From: Linanthus parryae
Lineage: Eukaryota > Streptophyta > Magnoliopsida > Ericales > Polemoniaceae
Assembly (NCBI GenBank): GCA_023055425.1
Contig: JALGPY010000001.1
Coordinates: 28,881,001 to 28,945,000 of the forward strand
DNA: 64,000 nucleotides
Direction of reading: 5' to 3'
Positions 1 through 11,624 of the stretch are shown here, one piece after another. The notes under the pieces were generated by a model that had not been told where the DNA came from, made no database searches, and was given only the letters and a program-made list of their open reading frames with translations. Position 1 is the stretch's first letter; every line of letters starts with the position of its first letter. Made by a program: the position numbers and the translations under genes.

Positions 1-65
1 TTGGAGGGATCCGCTGCACAAGGAAAATGGTTATCCAACAGAGGTAGCTAATCAATAAATTGTAA

Positions 66-650
66 TTAAGGATAACATATACACAAATTGCCCGATATTG
101 TTACCAGGGTGGTATCTTTCTTGTTAAATGGATCGTAAAGCTTGAAGAAGCGAGGTGCTATTTCTTTAATGCCAGTAGTAGCGTTGCTTTCCTGCTTAAC
201 AATACTGTGGTAAGTGATTTCGGTGCACGTGGGATCCATTATCCTTATATCATAGCTCAGATTCGCTCTAAATTTGAAGAAGACAAAATATCCCAAACTG
301 ATTGAGTTGCATTTGACCAAAGTTTTCCACCCATTGCTAAGATACAGTTCATTGTTTCCTGCAAGAATCGTCGTGTCAAATATTGCTCCGGAGGGAGTTC
401 GTAGCTGGACAATCTTTCCAACATCTTTCTTGTATACATCAACAAAGATACGAGGCAAGGACTGCAAGCGGAACAATGGTTGATTAGATTGTTTGCTTGA
501 AATAATATTGTTAAGTTCCTTGTATGCAGAACATGTAGTTAATAACTATTTTCGAACTTAGTCATATACTGGCATTAGGAGCTTTATATATAAGCTTACC
601 AGTCTGTCATTTTCTGGATCACTGGATACGATAACTTTGAAGAAATTCAT
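66..650 (-). CDS. B3 DNA-binding domain protein, two exons
   Basis: Proposed CDS is complement(66..461, 600..650), 148 aa, with the ATG at 650-648. The junction is canonical: exon 1 ends CTG, followed by GTAAGC, and exon 2 begins after TTGCAG; the frame is kept (447 nt). The joined protein starts MNFFKVIVSS, continues L-P-R-I-F, then a basic patch, V-x-L-x-x-PSG, N-x-L-x-L-x-x-GW and S-I-S-L-GYF-V-F-x-F. This is the order of landmarks of a plant B3 fold, closest in style to REM-type B3 domains. The protein is essentially one B3 domain plus a 45-residue tail, much shorter than most REM proteins, which carry several. It probably binds DNA in the nucleus; target unknown. It lies 1.6 kb downstream of, and on the same strand as, the Helitron RPA gene, so it may be Helitron cargo or the neighbouring host gene. 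B3 identity is confident; the exon model is fairly confident. Confidence 0.75.
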
Positions 651-2263
651 ACTGATTCCAATGCTGAGGCCTCAACTGCTAATGTTTGATTATAGAATGT
701 AGGCTGTGTATACAAATGGCAACCACATCAGTTCTTTAATAAGTTCATATTGAATCACACACACACACACAAACGCACATTACAGTGACAAACCGGAAGG
801 ATCATAACATAGTTATGCATCGTCACAGTGACACAAACATAATGCGGTTCAAAGTACCCAAGTACTCGTGTATTCTGTATTTATTCATTTACGCAGTTCA
901 AATCTTCGGGAAGACTAATTCAGCGGGAAATTGAATACGCATCTTGAGAATGCATACTTTGATGAAATAGTACTTACAAGCAAAAGTACAGAAACAATAT
1001 CAAAGGGGGAAAAACAAACTGTCACTATTGGCTCGCAATTGCAAACACTGCAGACTGAAATTGTCGAACACAATAACACAAACAAGTGATAGTTGATTTC
1101 AATGAGTTGTGCACATATACATAAGCAGGTATTCTTATGAACTTGTGCAAATCCTTTTTTTTTCATGTGAAATTACAGATTGGAAAGAAAACCCTAAATG
1201 AAACGTACCTTAAGCAGGTGAAGCTTGGCGGCGATACCTAAGACTTGCAATATGAAGGGTTGGGTGGGAGGAGCAGTGGGTGGTTATGAATACCCAACGA
1301 AGTTTTGCGCGATTAATTTATTATATTCGACTAAAATTGCAGTGCAGGCCCTCCTGTGTGTAGATATTTAATATTATGCATATGATTGGCCGAGTTTAAT
1401 CAAGAACTAATACATAATAGTTATTTGCTGGGAACTAATTGAGTCTTCGTTTTAGAAATTAATATATCTGCATCGGCGTTTAAAAATTATACGAAAGATT
1501 ATTACGTATAAATTGGAGTTTAGTCTTGCATTGTACTAAGGTTGCAATCTTACTAATAACTGATCTTATTAAGATTTTGTATTCATCAAAGTTTAACCTG
1601 CTATGTCATCTATCACACCAGCCTGATTTGTGCGTAGGTTTATTTAACTAACTGCTAATTGCATCAAAACAATGTGTACATAGTAAGTTTCGTATAGATG
1701 TCTATAAAAGACGCCTATATTACAATGACACAACAATAATTAGACACCAAGTCGAATAATATATGCAAATACATGAATCATAGAAAATTATTGACGTCAA
1801 ACAACATTGGATTGCCAGCAAACAATGTGAAGCTGGATGTCTTAAAGAGATGGATGTGCAATAAATAAATATTAGAAGTGGCGTAGGAAAATGTATGAAG
1901 GAAAAGCAGCGATATAAAACAAACAAAACATTATATGTTATATTACACATATGTTGTCCCAAAAGTGTACCCAAAAAATACCCAGGTCTCTGCTATGATT
2001 GGAGACATTACCTTACCCTTGCCACTACAACAGAACAGGAAACTATATAGTATGGCATCCTCACATGCATAAAATGACTGCCATGTTTTGCTCTGAAACT
2101 GCACAAAAAAATATTAGCAAAGGGCATAAAAATAACAACTGTGTAAGCACAAGTTGTTAATTTTATGCACTGCTGTCTCCAGGATTCACTGCTAAGTGCA
2201 GTCCTTATATCTACATACATATCTGATCCTATAGTTTTACAGGCCTTCATCACAGAGTTAATT
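651..2263. other. Non-coding stretch between B3 gene and RPA-like gene
   Basis: No convincing reading frame is present. A short CA run lies near 755-772. On the minus strand a short open segment ends at a donor-like AAG/GTACGTTT near 1,208; it could be a 5' untranslated exon of the B3 gene, but it has no ATG. The rest is AT-rich, with no recognised repeat or RNA gene. Confidence 0.4.
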
Positions 2264-4820
2264 TTATGCAATCTCAACTTGGCGAACACTCCACTTGTTA
2301 AGCCAGCGTGGATTCTTGTTGTTGGATGGAGCCAGGCGGAAATAGAATCGTTTGTCTACCGCTGCATCATTCGCCTTGGACAACACATCGCTTTGTTCCT
2401 GCATGGTAATATAAGACGACTATATTAATTAACATCCCATGGAGTCAGCTGCATTTCAACTCGAAATTGCGACATATGGGCGTAGTTAGCTTACATCTGG
2501 AGTCATTGCAGACAGGATAACCGCACTCTTATTTAGCACAGTTTCAACAGCATGTCCAAATATAGCAACCTCAAGTTCACCACTGCCATCACCAATTCAA
2601 ACTCCGAGGCGCCCCCTGCACGATATCAATTTGTTTACATCACAATTAGAAATCATATACTTACATGAGAAAGACACCGTTGTTCACAAATGAACTGTTG
2701 TGTATACAACCATAGATGACATGAGTTATTGAATTGGTAAACATTAACTTCGAAAAAATTATGTGAGATGGAACGCGGCATACCATGGTGCAGAAATGCA
2801 GTCATTTTTTTCACAGCCTGGGCAAGCAAATACTTCGCCTAGCACGTGGTTAGTAGCCCGGTTTCACTTGTTGCACGCGGTATACCACGGCCGCTGACTA
2901 CATGATGCTACAACAACAGACACTCTCACCCAGATTTCATCAGAACCAGCCTGCTGCAATGCAAAACAACATTAATTCAATCGGGAACATCATAGATAAA
3001 CTTGCCCGCGGTTACAATGCTAGACAGGACAAGTTACCGGAGTACTTGGTAAGTCTGCAATCCTCACAAGTTTGAACTCAGATGTAGAAGTATTGGCAAC
3101 TTTCTTTTTCAGTAGCATCTCAGGGTCACTGATAGCATCAATTTTCTCGTAGTTAGCATCGCGCCTGCAAGATATTTAGATTGTTAACATATACTACCGG
3201 ACGACAACCTATGGACTAAATATAGGTAGATAATGAAGGCAGTTTACCAATCCAACAATTCATCAACCCGTGCATCAGGAACGTCAGTCAAGAACATTGT
3301 AGACATAGTAGTTTTCAAGGAGAATCCTGGGAGGCACAGGCAAAACCATTTATGAACATAGCAGTAGGTACAAACATAACATATCATACGTCAACATTTC
3401 AGCAAAAGATATCATGTCGATACCGGAGTATTTCGATGCCACAACATTAGTGACGATGACCACCGGCTGGGACTTTGCTAACTTGGCCAGTTTTTCTGCA
3501 TCAGTGGTTGCTATCTCATCCCAAGCCGAAAGGCACACTGGAATCAAACTGTTTGGCAAGGAAAATGAAAATAGAGAAAACAGCAAATAGATAGAGTGGA
3601 TAAGATCCAGAAAGGGGGAGGGAAAAGACACCACATGATATCATCGATTACATAACAATTTTCAGCACCATAAATAACTAAACACATCTTACATATATAT
3701 AACATGTATATTTCATATCTGCATTCCATACCAGTATAAACGAACCAAAATTGATGAAGCCGAGGAACATACAAGTGTTATACATGCTCATATTAATTTA
3801 TCAGGCAAATCAAGAATATCTAGATTGCATACACTGATGGTTCATTGCTCACAAGTCACATTATACAAGCTTAATGTTGATCTGGTATGCTTTCGTTCTT
3901 CTATTACTTTACAGAGCATAACAAAGCAATATTTGCACTGTAGGAGACAATATTTAATTATACTATTGATTTAAGAACTTCCGCTGCCTATAATGTGATC
4001 ACACCTAACTAACAAGAATAGACGCAGAACAGTATATTAGAAGTAAGCAAGGCACATCCGAGAACTTACGTATCATCAATAACAACTATATCTCGAACCT
4101 TCGAACGAGCACTCGAATCCTTCCATGGCACTGTTTTCGGTGACATGACAGCTATGATTATCACTGCAACATCTGCATATGGATACATATATTGTGAGTA
4201 TGTAAATTTTGATGGAACGAAGAAAGACAGCCACGGCAAGCACAGCAATGACAAGCACAACTAAATAAGAGCAACGCATAAACAACACAGCAAGCGATGC
4301 AGTGCTAAAATATTGGGGGAAACTACCAAATTTGTCAGGTTTCCCGATGAGGTCGCGGGCATCAGTCAGAGTCTTGAAGTTGTACGTAGTAGTTCCTCTT
4401 TCATCTGCAGCATCTTCGACTGGTACAATTTTCATCTGAGGATCCAGAACAAGGACATAATCGTGATCAATGTAGCGATGTTGCGGGTTAACACGGCGTA
4501 CAACTCCATCACTGAACCAGTATGAATGATATGGATGTAGCTGTTTGTCAAACGTTTCAATTTCAGCGTCAAAAGCTGTGGCTTGTATCTTTTTGCCCTG
4601 CACAGGACAAAGCAGGTAATGATGAATATGACACAGGTATTGGGTGAGGTCAGTGTACTACTCGTTAACTAACCTCGCTATCACAAATGACATATCGCTG
4701 ATACTTAGTGTTGCCAAATCGAGCTGTTGTTGCACGGTACTTCTCAACGACACGAAGTTTAATCTTCCATTCTTTCAATTGATCAGTTAGGGCAGATAAA
4801 TTCAGCATATCACTTTCCAT
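2264..4820 (-). pseudogene. Helitron RPA70-like single-strand DNA-binding protein, interrupted
   Basis: This is the large-subunit Replication Protein A homologue that plant Helitrons carry next to Rep/Hel. In-phase exons read by eye: 4820-4674, 4597-4327, 4172-4070, 3548-3424, 3326-3248, 3164-3038, and one starting at 2953. Borders are GT/AG and phases match. The early exons encode the first OB fold (DQLKEWKIKLRVVEKY, then HPYHSYWFSDG). Exons 3-4 give a second OB fold (RDIVVIDDT, then VCLSAWDEIATT). The exon from 2953 enters the zinc-ribbon OB fold: CNK, a stop, then GEVFACPGCE. The stop is TGA at 2866-2864, exactly where the second cysteine of the CxxC pair is expected. Later exons (about 2610-2500, GELEVAIFGHAVETVL; about 2408-2264, KRFYFRLAPSNN) follow the family, but the junctions between 2,864 and 2,610 could not be resolved. 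It probably acted in handling single-stranded transposition intermediates (inference from family). Confidence 0.8.
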
Positions 4821-5075
4821 CCCTAGTTTAAAACAGCAACACACAAACAGCATATATAAGCACCATATTTGTAGTTACATGCTTTTCAGATCGTAAAAAA
4901 ACTCGATGCATAATCACGCGATCATTTAACCTTGCAGCAAGTACATTTGATATAGCAAAATCAAACGAACAACAAATTTAAACCACAATAATGCAGCCAG
5001 GCAAGATTATAGCAAGCACATATTCGGGACCATAATTTCATGTGTGGTATTTCCAGTGACACGGACGAAAGCATG

Positions 5076-5076
5076 A

Positions 5077-5117
<41 letters not shown>
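5076..5117. repeat. A-run plus (AT)n microsatellite
   Basis: A run of A followed by about 16 AT dinucleotides. It lies just beyond the 3' end of the Rep/helicase coding region (minus strand), between it and the RPA-like gene. Probably of no functional importance. Confidence 0.9.
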
Positions 5118-5120
<3 letters not shown>

Positions 5121-5143
5121 TATGCTATTCCTGTTGTGAATCA

Positions 5144-8100
5144 CTATTCTAATTGCCCCGATGCTCGACGCAGCAAATGTTTATACACAACATTCTGGGT
5201 ACTATCAACAGTTTGGATATTATCAAGTGGATGTATTAAAATTTTCACTGACGCAGACAACGTTGCTCGAGATAATGCAACATAGAGTTGACCGTGCGAG
5301 AATACTGGTTGAGGAAGATAAATACCAACATACTGCAAAGTTTGGCCTTGGGACTTGTTAATTGTCATAGCAAAGCATGGTCGGACTGGGAATTGTTTTC
5401 TTTCAAACTCAACTGGGTAGTTATCTGTCTCAGATGGCCTGAGTGGTATCCTAGGTATGAAGACATCCTTCCCTTTATTGTGTCCTATAGCTATTTCAGC
5501 ATGTATGACATTAGGGAGGAGATTTTTACAAATGAGTTTAATACCATTAGACAGCCCGACAGATGGATCTAAATTTCGTAACAACATCACAGGACAACCA
5601 CGTTTTAAGCGCAGCTCATGAGGAGGCAGTCCATTAGGTGTAAGAGTATGTAAAAACTCTAAAGAATGATTATCTCGGCTACCAGGAAGACAATGATCAA
5701 AACTTGTGTAGACATGTGTGTTACCAGGGAATCTACCAAGTAAAATTTGATTCAGTAAATCAACACAATCATTTCTTGGTGTCAAGATGGCCCGGTAGAC
5801 AAGGTAATCAGACTTCAAGCAATCGCTTTCAAAGTTAGGGTAAACGTAGTCAATGAAAGCATTAATCGATGCTCTCTCATTTACAAAAGGCACAACCATT
5901 GATTGCGGTAGCTTTAATAAGGATTCATCATTTTCTTGCAAGCTGCCATCCCCGACTGATAACAGAAACTCCGCAAAAGATGGATCATGTATTACCCTCA
6001 TGTTCGCCGTTAGACGTAATAAGCGCATATGAGGCCACAGGTGTGAAGCAACAATGCTGTTACATATGCATTCCTCCTTCGTTGCTCGCACTGTCACAGG
6101 AAGTACTTGCCTAAAATCACCACCGAAAACAACAACCTTCCCTCCAAACAATTCGTTGCTCGAGCATATATCGCGGAGCATAGATTCAAAAGCCTCGATA
6201 TTCTGCTTCTTTGCCATTGTGACCTCATCCCATATAATTACACTTGATTGTCGAATCAGCTCTGCTAAGGCAGTCCGCTTCCCAATGTTGCAGCAACTCT
6301 TCTCTTTTGTGTCCAGAGGTAGCTTGAAGCGAGAATGCGCTGTTCGACCCCCAGGCAAATTGGATGCTGCAATACATGTGCTGGCAGTGGCCAATGCAAT
6401 ATAACCCATGCCACGAATACGAGCGAGGATAGCTCTGTAAAGGAATGTCTTCCCAGTCCCACCAGGCCCATCAACAAAGAAACACGCACCTTTCTTCCGC
6501 AAAACATGATCAATGATTACATCATATGCAGTTTCCTGGTCCTCATTCAGTTGCTTCGATGCCGCAATGTCTTCTGGAGGGATAGGAATTGCTAACTCTT
6601 CATCGATCTCTCGATTTAGCGGTGCAACTTCATCGGAACCATTAATATCCATTGGAAAGTTATAATCTCTTAACTGCCTTCCCATTGACTCAAGAACCAT
6701 GTTTACATGTCTTAGGGTTCTTGAAAGGACCTGACCTTCTCTATTGGCTTCTCCACGACGATAGTCTTCAGAAAGCTTAGCATAAAATCGTTCCCACAGC
6801 TGCCGAGGATTACTCGGCTGGCAGAACACCAGAATGGTGGCAAACAGTCGTCGTAAAGTGTGTGGCATCTGGAACGTTGTAGCCTCTTCTAGACAATCTT
6901 CCAATGCAGTGTCTTTCTCAAGCAGCCCAAGCTTTTCGCAAGCCTCACGATATGTTTCACACACATGATTACCGACGGTCCGAAGATGCTCGTATGATTC
7001 TGCACCTATGACATGCATTAGTAGTATACGTAAGAAGAAACGCTCACCTTCCGCGGGATTAGCAGCCACTATACGACCAATAGCATCACCTCTCTTTCGA
7101 GGCGTCCACTCCGATTTCGTAGAATTCCATACATAATGTTCAGGAAACTCACTGTAGAGCCACCGCCTAGCTTCTGGATCCCGTTTATTTGTTTCAAAAT
7201 ATTCGGTTAACATCGTCTTCTTATATTTCTTATCCGTCGCGATATACGCGAGTTTCGTATATTTGTTGAATGCAATGGACTGCATTCCAGGTAGATGAAG
7301 CTGCAGGACAGTGACATGAGGATACATCTCATTCAAAGGGAACTTGAAGATACGCCAAGCAGCTTCAGGCGGGGAAATCCATCTAGCAGACTGAAAAGCC
7401 TTTATTTCATCTATGCAACCCTTCTGTTCTGATATCACTTGGAACACAACCCTGTCGTGACCTTTGTATATATATTTGTACTGATATTTAACAGCTTTTA
7501 TGGTTGAGCATATTTCCACATTTTTGTGGCAGTCATACTTAGCAAGCAAGTAAGGTTTATACGGCACAACCCACCTGTTGTCCAATGTTTGTCCTCTCAC
7601 CTCAACAGTTCGGCCATTTCTTTGCCGGCGATAAAATGCGAATGCATCATCACCAGTCCTTGTAACATCTGAAAATTCCCGAGGATATTTGTTCTTGCAG
7701 CCAGTTTTAGGTCGCATGCAAGGGCACCGTCGGTTAAACTCACCACATGGACCATGCATCATATGTTTCTTCACTGCATTATGTAAATGAGGATTTGCAT
7801 GCGGGTCAGGTATTTCGGCAGATATGTACTTGTCAATTCTATCAGGGCTCATTAACTTGGCAAATTTCTTTAGAATCAGTAGGAAATGCACATGTGGTAG
7901 ACCCCGCTTCTGATACTCAATCACGTAGGTGTAAGCAGCAATTGGGCCAAGTATCTCCCTATCAATCAAATCCCGATTGAATTCTACTGTTTTCGCCCGG
8001 AAAATTCGCGCTACTAAATCAGGCCGGTTTTGAGGTTGCTCAAATGGTAGAAGCTCCGCATGAATCTCTGCCCAGTTGGGATTGCATGTCATCGTGACAA

Positions 8101-10148
8101 GGTAATCAGGTTTGCCGTATTTACGCACCAAAGCCATTGCATCCTGGTAACGACGCTTCATATCACGGGGCCCACCTACAAAAGACGGTGGCAACACGAC
8201 TTGACGCCCGACATTATTTGGGTTCATTTCACCTGCAGTGATGCTGTCCAGTATTCCCTGGTAAAGTTCCGCTCGGATAGTGTCCTGATGCTGACGCACA
8301 TAATCTAGCCTGCTTGTCTCAAGTTTCACATACATATCGACCATGTATTGCTGAAGCAGACGCCCAAAGAACAACATCGATGACCGGCGTATATCTCGCA
8401 TCTGTAACCGGTAGCAGTAATACTGACGACAGCTAACAGTTGCACTGTCAGACTCTGCATCACTTGGACCTGCAATTAGAGGCTCATTATTCAGCAACAC
8501 AGCACACACAACGACACTGGTAATATGAACTCACACATACTAAGTAACAACATCAAACTACCTTTTCGTGGCTTCTTTTTCGGAGGCTTTTTATTAATTC
8601 TAGGATGCCATCCAGGCTGCCCACGAGGAAACATGATAGGATACTGAAGCGGATCAAAACAACCCAGATGATACTAAATACTCTTTGCTTCACCACCCTT
8701 ATGCCTCACCCTAATATCACGGACGTATTTACCAGCACGCGACTCATCGTCAATCCAAATTGCTGCAACCTGATCAGATGTAGGTAAATTTTGCGTTCGC
8801 TGATCAAGTCCAGGATCACATTTAATCCGCACATCACAATCAGCAAATTCAGGGCTTGCACTAATAGACTGAAATGACTGGTTATAAGGATTGGCCTCTA
8901 GAATATCAGTCAAGCATGAAATAACAGCCGGATCAAGATTCTCAAAAGCCTTCACTCGGCTTTGCAGCTGGAAGGCTGGATCGTAGAAATAAACCTGTAA
9001 ATATCTAGGAGGTTGTTGGCCAGGATCAATATCATTAATGTAGTGGTATATCTGCCCTTGTACACGGAATGTATAGATCCCTTTGCTTTTATTCTTCGTG
9101 TCAGGATCAGCTTTCACACCCATCGAAGTGAAGGAGAACAGGCAATTGTATGCACGAATATTATTCCGGAAATCTTCGCTAGTCACATTGTCGGACAGGA
9201 GCAACTCCGCCAACGAATTTGGGATCTCATGAGGGGCAAGGACTACACACCCCTCACTGCAGCAAAAGCCATCTGGTTCGTACGCAAATAATTTAGCATC
9301 ACAATGTGGACATCTCCGTGGAGAGGGCAGCATGCTTGGCTCTATAGGCGGGGGCGGAGCACCCCGCTCCCACTTTTTCGTACGTCTCTGCCCTACACAA
9401 CCGAATAAAAAAACAATTAACAAATATCAAACCATAACTGAACACACATATAAATACAAATGAAGCCATAATCGAGGAAAGAAGACTAACGGGGTGGTTG
9501 GGGAACTCGAGCAGCACCGCCAGCACGACTATTACATTCACCCACAAATCCAGCAGGAGGTACGACAGAGGTCCCTCTATTCCCAGAAGACGCATAGACA
9601 GTGTGTGGATGCTGTAATGAACCTGGCGATGAAGAACCCGACGCGCCTGAAGCAATATTCGGCAACCCAAATGACACAGCTGGCATGTATGACAGCACAG
9701 TATTTGGTAAACCATTATAGGCATCCAAAGCAGTACCATATCCGGCCGCAAAACCAACAGACGGTCTATTCAGGCCAGAACCCCTAATAGCCATGGATCC
9801 AACGGGCATGGGATACGGGGAAGCATACCTAGGTGCCTGCACACTACTACCTGGTATCGCAGTATAGAAAACAGGACCGGTAACAGAGCCCCTTACATCT
9901 GCATTGTGCACAGACGGGCTGGGATTCGCAATACGCCCCCGCGGTCTACCCGACGGCCGCGGAGCCATGGCAGACGTATTACCTCCTGCAGATGAAGGCC
10001 CACTATTCGCATTTTCCGACCACGGTCTACCCGACGGCCGCAGAGCCGGGGCAGAAGTGTTAACTCCTGCAGATAATCCTGAACCGCGTGCTAGCTCCTC
10101 CCCCACTAAACCCCGGCGAATTCGTTTCCCAAGACTACCTGTAGGCAT
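5144..10148 (-). pseudogene. Helitron Rep/helicase (Rep-Pif1) gene, three exons, one premature stop
   Basis: Proposed CDS is complement(5144..8469, 8562..9392, 9491..10148), about 1,604 codons with matching phases at both introns. Exon 1 is a Gly/Pro/Ser-rich head. Exon 2 holds the plant Helitron N-terminal region, including a cysteine cluster (CPHC, CCSEGC) and YDP/DPLQYP-type motifs. Exon 3 has the Rep nuclease: the HUH motif in GLPHVHFLLIL (about 7,885) and the two-tyrosine region YQYKYIYKGHDR (about 7,465-7,500). It then has a Pif1/SF1B helicase with Walker A GPGGTGKT (about 6,450-6,475), Walker B IWDE (about 6,225) and C-terminal motifs ending in NKSQGQTL and YVALSRA. The HUH nuclease nicks and ligates one strand and the helicase unwinds. 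Exon 2 is closed by a TAG at 8676-8674, between KSI and YHLGC, where relatives read through. All other reading frame and motifs look preserved, so inactivation appears recent. Confidence 0.9.
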
Positions 10149-11621
10149 TTAGAAACTACAGGCCACACACTACAGAAAGCCACAAACATCAATTAACTTC
10201 AACCACGGTAACAACATCACAAACACAAAATCTATACCAAATAACCAAGCAGTGGACAAACCACATTTCCATCGCAAATTTTCGGTCGCACCATCAACCC
10301 AGCTTACACATGATTTATACCGATTCCAACCTGACCGAGATGCCTCATTATTAAAATAAACATACCAGCTTAAGACACTGAGCCAGCATTACACATTAAA
10401 CCAGTTAAAAGTAAGTAAACCAAACAAACAAACAAAAAACCAAAGGGATGGCAAGACACAAATCCCACACGCTAGCAAGCCAGAACAGAAACACAGCAAC
10501 ATACAACAGGCATCAAACAAAACACACACTGCCAACTCTTACAGATATGAACATACCAGATAAGCGATCACAACGAATTCCTTGCTCAAGCAACAGATGA
10601 TCAACCTGCAAACACCAACGCTGAATGTAAGCAAATGTGAATCATACTAACCAAGCATCATCTTATCAACTGGCTAGAACCACCACCTGCAGAGCCCATA
10701 CGTATATATAGCACACTTCTACATGCAGTAATAACACCATTAGCCAACAAAAAAACCCAACAACACACACATGCAGGCAATCAAACCACATACAAATACC
10801 TATTTGTTAATCATCATCATAAAAAACACACATGCAAGAAAGTATCACAACAACCCACATGGCAGAGTAAATATTCAATTCACAATCAACCAAATAAAAC
10901 CCCCCAACCACCCCCCACCCCCCCCAACCCCACCAACTGCCCGAAGCCCCGATTTAGAAAACCTTCGGGTCATTAAAGACAAAAAGAAACCCCCCAAAAA
11001 AAAAAGAGGTAAAACCCAAGTCAAAAACCCCAATTCAACACCCCTACAGAACCTGACAAACCGTTACACACACCAACTACCGGATAACGCACGACCCACC
11101 GTACCAATTTCTGGCCGCCGGCGAAAACAAAACCCACAAGCCGTAGAAAATACAGAGACGGAGAGAGACAAAAGAGCTGACCCGGTGACAATAGATCAGC
11201 AAATGGCACCAACATCAGAAGAGCCTTCTCCCACATTCTAAGAATGAATGGCAAGAAGTCGACACCTGTCCCACTAACGAGTGCCGGAAACCAGCCACAG
11301 CTACTCGGAGCATAGCCACCTGTCCCACCAAGAAGAACACCGACTACGAAGTTCATGTTCCACAGCCCAGACCAACCAGGGACATCTCAAATGACAATAT
11401 CGCCCTTCAACCACAGCCTACCTGTTCCATGTCAGCAAGGGCATAACCGACCTTTTCTACACGTCACTATTACGTAGGCATTTCGCTGGCACTTGGTCCG
11501 AATTGGCAGCAAGTAATTGGACCACCACTGCCACGCAAACTGGCCGTAACTTCTTTTATATAGGTAGTAGGAAGTGCAGTTACACCGCTCTGGATTGATT
11601 CGGGATAGTATGCATTGGTAG
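10149..11621 (-). other. Upstream region of the Helitron Rep/helicase gene
   Basis: This is presumably the 5' leader and promoter region of the Helitron. It contains A/C-rich low-complexity DNA (about 10,740-11,060, with runs of C and A) that produces Pro/Lys-rich spurious frames. A TATA-like ATATATA occurs at 10,702-10,709 and a minus-strand TATATAAAAG near 11,553-11,562. No gene is supported. Confidence 0.45.
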
Positions 11622-11624
11622 TAT

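Larger units (their letters stand above)
1..11622 (-). mobile_element. Large autonomous-type Helitron (Rep/Hel plus RPA plus possible B3 cargo), truncated by window edge
   Basis: The element is defined by its genes on the minus strand in the usual plant order, Rep/Hel then RPA. Its 5' end must lie to the right of 10,148. The best candidate is near 11,612-11,628, where the minus strand reads TCTAGCTATATACTACC. Plant Helitrons begin with TC and an AT-rich stretch, and a Gypsy 3'-end sequence starts on the other side of this point. The base before TC is C rather than the expected A, so this end is uncertain. The 3' end (hairpin plus CTAG, then T) is not visible and would lie left of position 1. 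The B3 gene would then be inside the element. Confidence 0.7.

Noticed and set aside
10771..11241. 156-codon Pro/Lys-rich plus-strand frame
   Set aside because: Lies in A/C-rich low-complexity DNA upstream of the Helitron gene; no domain and no splice context.
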